Source: Streptomyces albiflavescens (GTDB taxonomy: Bacteria > Actinomycetota > Actinomycetes > Streptomycetales > Streptomycetaceae). From it: DNA of 64,000 nt. The notes below the pieces were generated by a model, which saw only the letters and a list, made by a program, of their open reading frames with translations, was not told the origin of the DNA and searched no databases. Positions within the stretch are counted from its first letter, which is position 1; every line of letters begins with the position of its first letter. Below, one piece after another: positions 8,212 through 16,771 of the stretch. The stretch lies in the NCBI RefSeq assembly GCF_014645835.1, contig NZ_BMMM01000022.1, positions 96,369-160,368 on the forward strand, in the 5' to 3' direction. The translations under genes were made by a program, and so were the position numbers.

Positions 8212-8864
8212 GAGGCCGTCAGGCCGTTCGTGCAGGCTGCGCCCGGCTCGGGGGTCTGCGGGCCCTGGACGTACTTGGTGAGGAACTGCTCGACCCTGGG
8301 ATCGGAGGCGGTGTTCACGCTGAGCTGGTGGCCCCAGGCGCTCAACATGATGCTTCCGGCTTCGTCGTTGACCGGGCTCATCAGGGTGTAGGGCGTCTTG
8401 GAGACCTTGTCGGCGAGGGTCTTGATGTCGGCCTTGGTGGCCTTGGTGTTGTAGGTGACCCAGACCGCGCCGTGTTCGAGGGAGTGGACGGCGTTTTCCT
8501 TCGCGATGGGCTTGGTGTAGACGTTGCCGTCGCAGGTCATCCACACCGGGTTGTGGTCGCCGCCGACGGGCGGGTTCATCGGGTAGTTGACCTGGCCCTT
8601 GACGTGGTTGCGGGTCAGCTTCTTGGCGTCCCAGACCTCCTCGCCGCGTATGGGCGCCTTGGCCGCGGCGGCCTTCTGGTCCTGCTTCTCGTTGGCACTG
8701 TTGATGGCGTACACGCCCCAGCCGACCAGTCCGGCCACGATGACCGTGCTGACGGTGATGGTGATGATCCGCCTGCGGCGCTCGCGGGCCCGCTCGGCGC
8801 GGCGCATCGCCTCGATGCGTGCCTTGCGGTCGGCTGCGGCCTGCTTCTTGCTGGTCCTGCTCAT
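8208..8864 (-). CDS. DUF3105 domain membrane protein
   Basis: 218 residues: a basic N-terminus (MSRTSKKQAAADRKARIEAMRRAERARERRRR, partly shown here as landmark MSRTSKK), one transmembrane helix (IITITVSTVIVAGLVGWGVYAI), then a DUF3105 domain with PVGGDHNPVWMTCDGNVY and AVHSLEHGAVWVTYN. The conserved His and Cys residues suggest metal binding but no activity is established. The start at 8864 excludes a long upstream extension without a ribosome site. It sits between DUF6153 and DUF305, an arrangement common in actinobacterial copper clusters. Confidence 0.8.
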   Translation of the reverse strand: MSRTSKKQAAADRKARIEAMRRAERARERRRRIITITVSTVIVAGLVGWGVYAINSANEKQDQKAAAAKAPIRGEEVWDAKKLTRNHVKGQVNYPMNPPVGGDHNPVWMTCDGNVYTKPIAKENAVHSLEHGAVWVTYNTKATKADIKTLADKVSKTPYTLMSPVNDEAGSIMLSAWGHQLSVNTASDPRVEQFLTKYVQGPQTPEPGAACTNGLTAS

Positions 8865-8964
8865 GGATACGTCCTTGTCCCGCCGCGAAGGTGTGGTCGG
8901 GCGGCGGTGGGTGCGGAGATGAATGGAGGGATGTCCGTTGTGCGCGCATGCACGGGCATCCGTC

Positions 8965-9384
8965 CTACGTTCGTTGCACCTGCAGGACGTGGAGATCTGG
9001 AGCGCCGCCGGTGGGCGGCGAGTGGGCGGAGCACGAGGTGTCGTGCGGCCGCGGGAGGCTCGGTATGCAAGGCAGGGTCGCGGGCAGCGGCTGGGCGGGC
9101 GCGACCGGTACGGCCCGTACGGCGTGGATGGCCAAGCCGCAGCACACGTCGCCGACAGGGCAGTCGGCCTGGTGCGTGACTGCCACGGTCTGCTTCTGGG
9201 CCGGCTGCTCGGTGGTGGACATGGTGGCCATGGGCGCCGCGGCGGTCCCGGCGACGCCGGTGTGCGCCATGGGGCCCAGGCACAGCACAACTGCCGCGAA
9301 CAGCACGGTCAGGGCAGCACAGAAGACCGTGAGCGGCGTGTTCTGCCGCGCGCCACGGGGTCTGTGCTGCGTCCAGCGGCTCAT
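8965..9384 (-). CDS. DUF6153 family protein
   Basis: 139 residues: a signal-anchor (TVFCAALTVLFAAVVLCLGPMAHTG), a Met-containing segment, the block DCPVGDVCCGLAIHAV, and the typical C-terminal ending APDLHVLQVQRT. The clustered Cys and Met suggest copper handling at the outer face of the membrane; the function is unknown. It lies between the CopCD fusion and DUF3105 in the copper run. A weaker relative is at 35188-35625. Confidence 0.8.
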   Translation of the reverse strand: MSRWTQHRPRGARQNTPLTVFCAALTVLFAAVVLCLGPMAHTGVAGTAAAPMATMSTTEQPAQKQTVAVTHQADCPVGDVCCGLAIHAVRAVPVAPAQPLPATLPCIPSLPRPHDTSCSAHSPPTGGAPDLHVLQVQRT

Positions 9385-9437
9385 GGTGATGATGCTAAGC
9401 GGTGCTTGTGAACATTCTTTCGGTCGGGCCTAGGAGG

Positions 9438-11378
9438 TCAGTGCTCATGACCCTGCTCCTCGTCCGGCTCGGGGTAGACGAAGGTGCGGGTGACCAGGTG
9501 GTTGGGGGCGGTCAGGGTCTCGTGCACAATCCGCCCCTCCTCGTCGACGGTGAGGTCGAGCTGGGTGTGTTCAGCCGGGTAGGCGAGGGCGAGGCGGCGG
9601 TGGCCGTTCTCGTCGGGCAGCCGCGTGGTGACCGGCGCAGTGCCACTGCCATACGGCTCGGCAGCCAGGAACTCCTTGCCCGTGATGGGCAGTTCCTTGA
9701 GGTCGCCGAGGCCGCGCGCGGTGTTGCTGGTGACCAGCTCGTGCAGGCTGAAGAGGGGCGCCGTCTTCATCGCGGCCACGGTCTCGCGCAGCAGCGCCGT
9801 GTCGGGCCGGGACGGCCAGGTAATGGCGAGGCCTGCGCGGCCGCCCGCCCATTCCTCGCCCGCCGAGGCGGTCAGGGTGAGGTGGCTGGTGCCCTTGCGC
9901 CAGGTCAGCGGGGTGTAGAAGCAGCCGGTGCCGCAGCCGCGGAGCTTCAGGGCTCGGCGCGTGCCACGCGGGTCGGCGAGGGTGGCGGACAGGCCGTACG
10001 TCTGCTTCGAGGTGTCGCCGACCTGGGGTGCCGTCAGCTCGATGATGAGCTGGCCGGTACTGGCACGGGCGCTGACGCCGATCTCCCCGGCGCGGGTGCC
10101 GGCGGGCACGACCCGGCCGGTGGTCGGAGGTGCGAAGGCCAGCGGACGGTTGGTGTCCGCGGGCGCGCGCATGATGGTGAGCGTGGCGGACAGGGCGAGG
10201 ACCACGGCCAGCACGGAGGCTTCGAGACGCGCCGGGCGGTACGGGAGCCTGCCGGTCGTACGGTGCAGGCGACGGCGTGCTGTGTAGGCGAGAGCGGCGA
10301 CCAGCGCGACCACGCCGATCTTGACGACGAGGACCTGGCCGTACGCGGTGGTGAAGACGTCGTCCAGTGGGACCAGCAGCAGGGCGGCGATGACGCCGGT
10401 GGTGACGACGGCCGCGAACAGCCATGCGGCGAGCCGGGCGTACGCGAGCAGCAGCTTGCGGGAGGCGCCACGCTCGCCCCGCCAGGCCACCATCGTGCGC
10501 AACACCTGCACCAGCGCGCCCACCCACAGCGCGGCGGCCGCGAGATGGACGAAGGTCAGCACCGGTCCGGCGACAGCCTGTTCCGCCTGCGGGTGCGCGC
10601 GCAACGCCTCCGCGACCACCACGGCGGTCAGCGGGACGACAGCCCAGGCCCGCCAGCGACGTACTCCAACGGCCAGGGCCGCCAGGGAGAAGCCGGCCAC
10701 GTCGATCAGCGAAAGCACGCCGGGGCGGGTGTCGATCACGGACCGCAGTGAGCCGTCGCCGATCACCAGCGCAGCCAGGCCGAGCGCCGCCGCGCACCCG
10801 ACGATAGCGGCGGGCAGCGCCCAGGAGCGCGGCCGTCGCGACGGGGCGTCGGGGACACGGGCGGCGAGTCGGCTGAGCGCGGCCTCGCCGAGGAGCAGGG
10901 CCAGGGCGGTGAACAGCAGCCAGCGCAGAATCGTGGTGGGGACGGGATCCTTGGCGGTGGTGCTCTGGCCGGAGGTGAGGGCGACGGAGCGCGGGCCGAT
11001 GGCGAAGCGGTAGCTGCCGGTCATGATGTCGCCGTCTTGGGCGGTGACCTGCCAGTTCACGGTGTGCACGCCCTCGGCGAGCTTGCCCTGCACAGGAAGG
11101 GTGACCGTCCGTCCGCCCTGGCTTCGTGTCGGCTTGCCGAGCCCGGCTGCGGGCGCGAGGCGTACGGCGGAGCTGCCGACGCCGACCGGCTGGTCGAAGA
11201 CGAGGACCAGCGAGGCCGGGGAATCCGGGACCGTGGCGTCCGCGGCCGGGCTGGTGAACAGCAGCGTGGCGTGCGCGGAGGCGGGGGCACCGGTGCCCAG
11301 CAGGAGGGCCATGACGAGCGATGCCACGGTGAGGAGCGCGGCGGCGGGGCGCCGGAGGGTGGATGCGAGGGCGGTCAC
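9438..11378 (-). CDS. CopC-CopD fusion, copper resistance protein
   Basis: 646 residues. A signal peptide (LLTVASLVMALLLGTGAPASA) is cut just before HATLLFTSPAADATV, placing the copper-ligand His at the mature N-terminus as in CopC. The CopC beta-barrel ends with EGVHTVNWQVTAQDGDIMTGSYRFAIG. About eight transmembrane helices of the CopD type follow (WLLFTALALLLGEAALSRL through TARRRLHRTTGRL), and the protein ends in a soluble domain of about 200 residues with GCGTGCFYTPLTW. CopC chaperones periplasmic copper and CopD moves it across the membrane. It lies 53 bp before DUF6153. A contribution to import rather than resistance cannot be excluded. Confidence 0.9.
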   Translation of the reverse strand: MTALASTLRRPAAALLTVASLVMALLLGTGAPASAHATLLFTSPAADATVPDSPASLVLVFDQPVGVGSSAVRLAPAAGLGKPTRSQGGRTVTLPVQGKLAEGVHTVNWQVTAQDGDIMTGSYRFAIGPRSVALTSGQSTTAKDPVPTTILRWLLFTALALLLGEAALSRLAARVPDAPSRRPRSWALPAAIVGCAAALGLAALVIGDGSLRSVIDTRPGVLSLIDVAGFSLAALAVGVRRWRAWAVVPLTAVVVAEALRAHPQAEQAVAGPVLTFVHLAAAALWVGALVQVLRTMVAWRGERGASRKLLLAYARLAAWLFAAVVTTGVIAALLLVPLDDVFTTAYGQVLVVKIGVVALVAALAYTARRRLHRTTGRLPYRPARLEASVLAVVLALSATLTIMRAPADTNRPLAFAPPTTGRVVPAGTRAGEIGVSARASTGQLIIELTAPQVGDTSKQTYGLSATLADPRGTRRALKLRGCGTGCFYTPLTWRKGTSHLTLTASAGEEWAGGRAGLAITWPSRPDTALLRETVAAMKTAPLFSLHELVTSNTARGLGDLKELPITGKEFLAAEPYGSGTAPVTTRLPDENGHRRLALAYPAEHTQLDLTVDEEGRIVHETLTAPNHLVTRTFVYPEPDEEQGHEH

Positions 11379-11528
11379 AGGTCGAGGATCTCCGGTCGGT
11401 CTGGTTGTACGGCAGGCGGGGTGGCCTGCAGGTGCTGACGTTCATCGCGGACACGCCCCGGCTCCACCGCGGGCGCGGGACGGAAACGGCGGTATGCGCG
11501 GTCGTTGTGAGCTGGAGCCGTATGTCGG

Positions 11529-11750
11529 TCAGGCCGGGCGGTCCTGTGGGGGGTTGATTCCGGTGTGCTGGGCGTCCTGCTCGGCGCGCAGGGCTTCCAC
11601 TTCCTTGCGCAGCCGGATCAGCTCCTGGTGGCTTGCGGAGGTTCCGTTCTCGGGCTGTGCCTCGTGCTTGGGGCGCATCATGAGCCACATCATCAGGCCC
11701 ATGCCGACCGGGCAGGCGAGGGCGGGGAGCAGGTAGAGCAGCTTGTCCAT
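11529..11750 (-). CDS. Small single-span membrane protein
   Basis: 73 residues: one N-terminal transmembrane helix rich in Met (LLYLLPALACPVGMGLMMWLMM), then a short charged helix likely to be coiled coil (HQELIRLRKEVEALRAEQDAQ). No known domain. The start at 11750 has AAGGAGT upstream. It is embedded between the glutaredoxin and CopCD genes, so a membrane role in copper or thiol handling is inferred from context only. Confidence 0.65.
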   Translation of the reverse strand: MDKLLYLLPALACPVGMGLMMWLMMRPKHEAQPENGTSASHQELIRLRKEVEALRAEQDAQHTGINPPQDRPA

Positions 11751-11771
11751 GACGGGGACTCCTTCGGTGGG

Positions 11772-12023
11772 TCAGCTTTTGGGGATGCGATCGAGTTCGC
11801 GGCGTATGGCGCGCTTGGAGATCCGCCCGTACGCGATGAGCCGGTCGCCGTGGACGAGGCCCGGGGCGAACAACAGGCGGTGACGGGCGGCCAGTTCACG
11901 GCCTTCATCGGTGTCGAGGGACACCTCGGTGACCTCGACGTCCTCATCGGTCTCGGCCAGGAGCTTCTTCGCCCGCTCGCACCAGGTGCAGTCGGCCTGG
12001 GTGAGCAGGGTCAGCGTGATCAC
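11772..12023 (-). CDS. Glutaredoxin-like thiol oxidoreductase
   Basis: 83 residues with a thioredoxin fold and the redox motif C12-TW-C15 near the N-terminus (LTQADCTWC), followed by VEVTEVSLDTDEGRELA. The usual Thr-Val-Pro cis-proline loop reads FAPGLVHGDRL. Cytosolic, with no signal peptide. The ATG at 12023 overlaps the stop of the TlpA-like gene (ATGA), so they are coupled. It probably supplies or receives electrons for the TlpA/CcdA pair, or reduces Cu-thiol adducts. Confidence 0.8.
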   Translation of the reverse strand: MITLTLLTQADCTWCERAKKLLAETDEDVEVTEVSLDTDEGRELAARHRLLFAPGLVHGDRLIAYGRISKRAIRRELDRIPKS

Positions 12024-12700
12024 GACTTCACTCCGGCCTTGAGGTCGGCGAGAAGCTTGTCGACGGCGACGTACATCGTGTAGTCGGGGGCGCCGCCGTA
12101 GTCTGCGCGCCAGCGGACGGTGCCGTCCGGGCCGACCAGCAGGAAGCTGTGCCCGTCACGCGAGCTGCCCATCATTCCGTATTGGTTGGCCCCGTACTCC
12201 TTGGAGACCTTCAGGACCGGGTCGGACAGCACCGGGGTGGTCAGGCTCATGTCCTCGGTCTTGCGGGTGATCAGGTCAGCCGGGTCAGTGGTGATCGACA
12301 CGATGTCGTCGACGCCGGCGGCCTTGACCTTGGTCGCGGACTTCTCCAGAGCGGTGAGCTGGTCCCAGCAGGGCTGGCAGGTCAGGCCCTCCTGGAAGTA
12401 GAGCAGGACGGTCTTGCCGCGGTAGTCGCTGAGGCTGACCTGCTTGCCGGTCGAGCCGGCGAGGGTGAAGGCGGGGGCCGTCTTACCGATGCCGGGGCTG
12501 CCGACGTCGTACGACGTCCCGCTGCTGGAGGTGTTCTTGGCGGGCGAGGTGGAGAAGACCGCGTACAGCACGACCAGCGCCACCACGGCGACCGCCGAGC
12601 TGATGATCAACGTCAGGCGGCGCCGGTTGGCCTGCTGCTCGGCGGCGATCACGGCGTCGGGACGCCACAGCGGTGGCCTCTTCTTGCTGATGGTGCTCAT
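12020..12700 (-). CDS. Membrane-anchored TlpA/peroxiredoxin-like protein
   Basis: 226 residues: a transmembrane helix (about 29-50), a linker, then a redoxin domain with the motif C108-QP-C111 in LYFQEGLTCQPCW. It should face outside the membrane and act as a thiol oxidoreductase or peroxiredoxin kept reduced by CcdA. The ATG at 12700 overlaps the ccdA stop (ATGA). Its neighbour is a CcdA and the next gene a glutaredoxin, forming a complete electron relay. Confidence 0.85.
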   Translation of the reverse strand: MSTISKKRPPLWRPDAVIAAEQQANRRRLTLIISSAVAVVALVVLYAVFSTSPAKNTSSSGTSYDVGSPGIGKTAPAFTLAGSTGKQVSLSDYRGKTVLLYFQEGLTCQPCWDQLTALEKSATKVKAAGVDDIVSITTDPADLITRKTEDMSLTTPVLSDPVLKVSKEYGANQYGMMGSSRDGHSFLLVGPDGTVRWRADYGGAPDYTMYVAVDKLLADLKAGVKS

Positions 12701-13665
12701 GCGGGGCGGTCCTCTCCGGCGGAGACGGTGGTGACGGGTGGTTGCGGCTCGGATGTGTCGCAGCAGTCGGTGGGGGAAGCCCCCGCCGTGGCGTCGGGGG
12801 AACGCCGGGCGGGGGCGGTCAGGTGGGCGCGCGCCTGCCGGATCAGGAAGGCGGCGAGCGCCAGCAGGATGAGGGCAAGCGCCCAGCCGGGCAGCCAGCC
12901 AAGGGCCTTGGTGATCAGGGACGCGGCGTGCTGCAGGTCGGCGGCGACGCGGACACGCCAGCCGTCCGAGGCCATGTCGGGGCCGCGTACGGCCTGGACG
13001 AGGGTGAGCGCGCCCATGGCGATGAGCAGGATTCCGGAGGCGGCACTGCCCAGCGGCATCCGTCGCCGCAACCGGCCGAGGCGCAGGGTGACTTGGCGGC
13101 CCTGGAGGAGACGGCCGGCGCTCCAGTCGCGGCGGTCCCAGATCAGGGCTATCAGGCACAGCGGAGCGACCATCCCGGCTACGTACGTCAGTGAGACGGC
13201 GAGGGCGGCAGGGAAGGAGGCGGCGGCGCCGGAGAGAACGGCGACCCCGGCTAGCACCGGGGCGCAGCAGGAGCTTGCCGCGCCGGAGAACACGCCGAGC
13301 CCGTAGACCGAGCCGAAGCCGTGTCCGGACGGGGCGCGGCCCCCGACCATCGGCAGCTGCGGCTTCCAGCCGACCAGCAGCGCGATCCCGCCCACCGCCA
13401 TCGCCGCACCACCGATCGAGAAGACCAGCAGGTGATGGCCGGAGATCAGCGAGACGAGGGCAGTGGCGCCGAGCCCGATCGGCACGATCACCGTGGCCAC
13501 CCCGGCAGCGAAGACCAGCGTGGCGGCCAGAATCCCGGTGCGGCGGCGGAAGCCGGTCGCGAGGTACGCGGGCAGCATCACGGAGACGCAGCAGGGTGCG
13601 AGCAGCGCCACCATTCCGCCGAGGAACGACGCCAGCAGCGTCGTGCCGAACAGAAGATCTCCCAT
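12697..13665 (-). CDS. CcdA/DsbD-type transmembrane electron carrier
   Basis: 322 residues. An N-terminal helix carries paired cysteines (MVALLAPCCVSVMLPAYLA) and a later one has FSGAASSCCAPVLAG, the two membrane cysteine positions of CcdA, which passes electrons from cytosolic thioredoxin to extracytoplasmic thiol proteins. The Cys-Cys pairs with Pro are unusual compared with the classical PCVLP. A soluble His/Cys tail (SPTDCCDTSEP) follows. First gene of the copper run; the operator CCTAA-N5-TTAGG lies 37 bp before its ATG. Confidence 0.85.
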   Translation of the reverse strand: MGDLLFGTTLLASFLGGMVALLAPCCVSVMLPAYLATGFRRRTGILAATLVFAAGVATVIVPIGLGATALVSLISGHHLLVFSIGGAAMAVGGIALLVGWKPQLPMVGGRAPSGHGFGSVYGLGVFSGAASSCCAPVLAGVAVLSGAAASFPAALAVSLTYVAGMVAPLCLIALIWDRRDWSAGRLLQGRQVTLRLGRLRRRMPLGSAASGILLIAMGALTLVQAVRGPDMASDGWRVRVAADLQHAASLITKALGWLPGWALALILLALAAFLIRQARAHLTAPARRSPDATAGASPTDCCDTSEPQPPVTTVSAGEDRPA

Positions 13666-13701
13666 GCGGACGACGCCTTTCCCTTACCTGAAACCTGAAC
13701 T

Positions 13702-13716
13702 CCTAAGGAGATTAGG
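13702..13716. promoter_or_regulatory. BlaI-type operator, site A (ccdA)
   Basis: CCTAA-GGAGA-TTAGG, a perfect 5-5-5 inverted repeat 37 bp upstream of the ccdA ATG. The same spacing is found at site B in front of blaI. Confidence 0.7.
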
Positions 13717-13757
13717 TCAAAGGTGGTGGCGGCGTCCAGTGGCGCGCAGGGAGATGG

Positions 13758-14735
13758 TCAGCGCGTGGTGGTGACCTGGGCGGAGGGCGTGCCGTCAGGG
13801 CAGTAGTTCAACTGCGTCGCGGCCGCTGCGGGACCGCCGACGACCAGCAGCGGCAGGGCGAGCGCGACAGCAGCGGTCAGAGAACCGGCGGCGATCCGCA
13901 TGCGGCTGAGCGGCCGGCGCGGCTCGATGAGGCGGTGTACGCGCTGCGCGGCGGTGGAGCCTCCCGCCGCCAGTGCCACCGCCGGGGTGCGTCCGCCTGC
14001 GACCGCGAGCAGAGCGGCGGCTGTGGTCAGCCGTCCGGAGCGGGCGGCGGCTACGTCGTCGGCACGCATCTCCACCAAGCGCGCGATCTCCGCCTCGGCG
14101 GTACGGAACAGGGGGATGCGGGGGAAGGCGTGGGCGAGTGTCTGCGCCCAGGTCAGGACCGCGTCGTGCCGCTCGGCCTGGTGGGCATGCTCGTGGGCGA
14201 GGACCGCTTCAAGCTGGTCGTCGTCGAGGGTACGCAGGGCACCGGTGGTGATCACCGTGCGGCGGTGGCGGCCGGGCAGGCAGTAGGCGGCGGGTTCCTC
14301 GTGGTCGAGGACGACCACGCCACGGGTCGTGTCCGGCCGCCCGACCATGTCGAGGATCTCGCGGTGCTCGCTGCGCTCGCGGCGGATCCGCGTCAGAGCG
14401 GTACCCGCACACCAGGCCGTACGCCCCAGCACCGCCAGGGCGAGCACCGCTCCGGCCGCGCCCGCTGCTGCGCCACCCGGCGAGGCGTACTGCGCGGTCA
14501 GCGCCATCACGCACGCCTGCAGCAACTGTGCGAGGTCGGCGCTGACACGAACCGTGGGCACGGTCAGGGCAAGGCCGGCCAGAACGGCGGCGGTGAGCGC
14601 CGAGGCGCCCAGCACCTGCCAGACCACGATGCCGAGTCGGGGTGCGCGCTGGGTCCAGTGCGCTCCGCGCAGCAGCCGCGGCGCAAGGGTGCACAGCAGC
14701 AGTGCGTACGTGAACAGGATGGCGGCGACGATCAC
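13758..14735 (-). CDS. M56-family membrane metalloprotease (BlaR1-like sensor)
   Basis: 325 residues with about four transmembrane helices and the zinc motif H-E-H-A-H in LEAVLAHEHAHQAERHD, followed by the second-site Glu in EIARLVEMRADDVAA. M56 proteases paired with BlaI repressors sense an envelope signal and inactivate the repressor by proteolysis. There is no penicillin-binding sensor domain, so the ligand is not obviously a beta-lactam; copper or envelope thiol stress is the contextual guess. The GTG at 14735 overlaps the blaI stop, so translation is coupled. Confidence 0.85.
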   Translation of the reverse strand: MIVAAILFTYALLLCTLAPRLLRGAHWTQRAPRLGIVVWQVLGASALTAAVLAGLALTVPTVRVSADLAQLLQACVMALTAQYASPGGAAAGAAGAVLALAVLGRTAWCAGTALTRIRRERSEHREILDMVGRPDTTRGVVVLDHEEPAAYCLPGRHRRTVITTGALRTLDDDQLEAVLAHEHAHQAERHDAVLTWAQTLAHAFPRIPLFRTAEAEIARLVEMRADDVAAARSGRLTTAAALLAVAGGRTPAVALAAGGSTAAQRVHRLIEPRRPLSRMRIAAGSLTAAVALALPLLVVGGPAAAATQLNYCPDGTPSAQVTTTR

Positions 14736-15103
14736 TCGGACGCCTCCTTGGCCACGGCCTGTCCGAGCAGCCGGTGCAGTTCCTCGGCCTCGCCGGGCTG
14801 CATCTGCTGTACGAAGCGGGCGAGCGTCGCGGTGCGGTTCCCGGCCACGGACAGGGCCTCGTCCATCAGTCCGGCGACGTACTCCTCGCGGCTCTTGGTG
14901 GCGCCGTACTTGTAGGCGCGGCCGTCCTTCTCCTTCGACAGCCAGCCCTTGCGGTAGAGGATCTCGGTGACGGTGTGCACGGTGTTGTACGCGGGCTCCG
15001 GGTCACGGTCGAGACGCTCGAGGACCTCGCGGACGCGCAGCGACTTGCCCGCGTCCCACACCGCGTCCATGATCGCGGCCTCCAGCTCACCGAACTGCGT
15101 CAT
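14732..15103 (-). CDS. BlaI/MecI/CopY-family repressor
   Basis: 123 residues: a winged helix with FGELEAAIMDAVWDAG, VREVLERL, AYNTVHTVTEILYRKGWL and GRAYKYGATKSREEY, then a dimerisation helix bundle. The ATG at 15103 is chosen for GGGAGGAGG upstream. A near-perfect operator (site B) lies 37 bp before the start, pointing to autorepression. It likely represses the copper run through site A and the divergent pair at site C, with the coupled M56 protease relieving repression. Confidence 0.9.
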   Translation of the reverse strand: MTQFGELEAAIMDAVWDAGKSLRVREVLERLDRDPEPAYNTVHTVTEILYRKGWLSKEKDGRAYKYGATKSREEYVAGLMDEALSVAGNRTATLARFVQQMQPGEAEELHRLLGQAVAKEASE

Positions 15104-15139
15104 GCGCCCTCCTCCCGGACCGGAATGCCCTTCAGACAT

Positions 15140-15154
15140 CCTAAGCGGCCTAGG
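15140..15154. promoter_or_regulatory. BlaI-type operator, site B (blaI)
   Basis: CCTAA-GCGGC-CTAGG, one mismatch from the site A/C consensus, 37 bp before the blaI ATG. It overlaps the stop codon of the methyltransferase gene upstream. Confidence 0.6.
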
Positions 15155-15788
15155 TGGACAGCCGGGCGGTTCCGATGATCGACGGGGAGGCGGGGTTGGC
15201 CCGGCCGTTGATCAGGAAGTCGAAGCGGCGGATCTCCGTCACCGTGAAGCCCGCCTCCTGGATGGCCCGTTCAGTGTCGCAGGTGAGGCGACAGCCGCCG
15301 CCGAGCAAGCCCCACAGTGGGTTCAGCAGTCGCTGCATCCGGAAGAAACGGGGGCGCTCGGACCGTACGTGCTCGTAGAAGCGCAGCTCTCCGCCCGGCT
15401 TGAGGACCCGCTTGGCCTCGGTGAGCGCGCCCGGCACATCGGCGATGGTGCACAGCACGAGCGAGTACACCGCCACGTCGAAGCTGTCGTCGTCCAGGGG
15501 CAACTCTTCGGCGCGGCCCGCCCAGACCTCCACCGGCACCGCGGCCTCCGTGGCCGCCTGCTCGGCGAGTGCGCGCAGCCTGGGCTCCGGCTCCACGGCG
15601 ACGACCTGCTCAACTTCGGGCGGGTAGTGGGTGAAGTTCGCGCCGGTTCCGGCGCCGATCTCGACCACCCGGCCGTGCGCGCCCGCGAGCATCTCTCGGC
15701 GGTGCTCGATCGAGCCGTGCGCCTCGGCGAAGGCGTTGATGCGCGGGTAGATCCGGGCGAACAGCGGGTGCGACACGGCTTTGGCCAT
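15150..15788 (-). CDS. Class I SAM-dependent methyltransferase
   Basis: 212 residues with SAM-binding motif I VVEIGAGTGANFTHYP, motif II acid in VAVEPEP, and post-motif FDVAVYSLVLCTIADVP and LKPGGELRFYEHV. The pattern is of the UbiE/small-molecule type; the substrate is unknown. The ATG at 15788 has GAGGAGG upstream. It shares the divergent operator site C with ccdA2, so it probably belongs to the BlaI regulon. Confidence 0.8.
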   Translation of the reverse strand: MAKAVSHPLFARIYPRINAFAEAHGSIEHRREMLAGAHGRVVEIGAGTGANFTHYPPEVEQVVAVEPEPRLRALAEQAATEAAVPVEVWAGRAEELPLDDDSFDVAVYSLVLCTIADVPGALTEAKRVLKPGGELRFYEHVRSERPRFFRMQRLLNPLWGLLGGGCRLTCDTERAIQEAGFTVTEIRRFDFLINGRANPASPSIIGTARLST

Positions 15789-15831
15789 GACGTCCTCCTC
15801 AGAGGCGGAGAAGGGGGACCTCTCCACTTCA

Positions 15832-15846
15832 CCTAATCAGGTTAGG
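15832..15846. promoter_or_regulatory. BlaI-type operator, site C (divergent methyltransferase/ccdA2)
   Basis: CCTAA-TCAGG-TTAGG, a perfect 5-5-5 inverted repeat, 44 bp from the methyltransferase ATG and 65 bp from the ccdA2 TTG start. Confidence 0.7.
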
Positions 15847-15910
15847 AGTATTGTCGCGGGGGCGTCCAGGCCGGCGCACCGTTCCCTCGTGCCCGTTCTG
15901 GAGGCTGTCC

Positions 15911-16672
15911 TTGAGTGCCGCCATACCCCACCTCGTCGCCGACGGGCCGCTGCTGCTGGCCGCGCCACTCGCGCTGCTGGCCGGCGCGGTGTCGTTCTTC
16001 TCGCCCTGCTGCCTGCCGCTGGTGCCCGGCTACCTCTCGTACGCCACCGGCATGTCGGCCGCCGACGTGCAGGCGGGTCGGGAGAGCCGGGGCCGGATGG
16101 TCGCCGGGACGGCGCTCTTCATCCTCGGCTTCTCCGTCCTCTTCGCGAGCTACGGCGCGGCACTCGGCTATGTCGGCAACACCCTGCTCGCCCACCAGGA
16201 CCTCATCACCCGCGTCCTCGGCGTGTTGACCATCCTGCTCGGCCTGCTCTTCCTCGGCGCCTTCGAGCGGATCCCGTTCGCCGGACGCACCTTCCGCGTC
16301 GGCTACCACCCACGCGCGGGCCTGGCCGGAGCCCCGCTGCTCGGGGTGATGTTCGGGCTGGGCTGGACCCCCTGCATCGGCCCCACACTCGCCGCCGTAA
16401 TGAGCCTGTCCTTCACCACCGGCAGCGCCGGACGGGGCGCCCTGCTCGCCTTCGTCTACAGCGTCGGCCTGGGCCTGCCCTTCCTCATCGCCGCCCTCGG
16501 CTTCCGCCGCGCCCTGCACGCATTCGGGTTCGCCCGCCGCAACGCCCGGACGGTCATGCGGTCCGGCGGCGCGATGCTGGTGATCGTCGGCATTCTGCAG
16601 GTCAGCGGCCTGTGGACGTACTTCACCGGACTGCTGCGCTACTGGGTGGCCGGCTTCCAACCGGCGCTGTGA
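15911..16672 (+). CDS. Second CcdA-type cytochrome c biogenesis/thiol transporter
   Basis: 253 residues, six transmembrane helices, with both membrane cysteine motifs: SFFSPCCLPLVPGYLSY near the N-terminus and FGLGWTPCIGPTLAAVMS centrally. This is the canonical CcdA pattern. The TTG start at 15911 is chosen for the GGAGG at 15900-15904; a start at 15851 would overlap the operator. It is probably co-regulated with the first CcdA and may feed electrons to the TlpA-like protein. Confidence 0.85.
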   Translation: MSAAIPHLVADGPLLLAAPLALLAGAVSFFSPCCLPLVPGYLSYATGMSAADVQAGRESRGRMVAGTALFILGFSVLFASYGAALGYVGNTLLAHQDLITRVLGVLTILLGLLFLGAFERIPFAGRTFRVGYHPRAGLAGAPLLGVMFGLGWTPCIGPTLAAVMSLSFTTGSAGRGALLAFVYSVGLGLPFLIAALGFRRALHAFGFARRNARTVMRSGGAMLVIVGILQVSGLWTYFTGLLRYWVAGFQPAL

Positions 16673-16771
16673 ACACCACGAAAGCGGGGCTGGAGCGCCA
16701 GTGCGGGCTAGCATCCCGTGCCATGGCCAGGACACCTGTGCAGTTGCCCGCGGCCCGGCGGTGGGCCGGGC

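Noticed and set aside
9402..10751. Plus-strand frame of about 450 codons over CopCD
   Set aside because: Gly/Arg/Gln-rich antisense shadow; the minus-strand CopCD has a signal peptide, helices and domain motifs.
9571..11688. Very long second minus-strand frame over CopCD
   Set aside because: Arg/Pro-rich composition without domains; it is the out-of-frame shadow of CopCD.
13702..15846. Reading the CCTAA-N5-TTAGG sites as chance AT-rich promoter parts
   Set aside because: Two perfect copies and one near copy with equal spacing to start codons make chance unlikely, so they are kept as operators.
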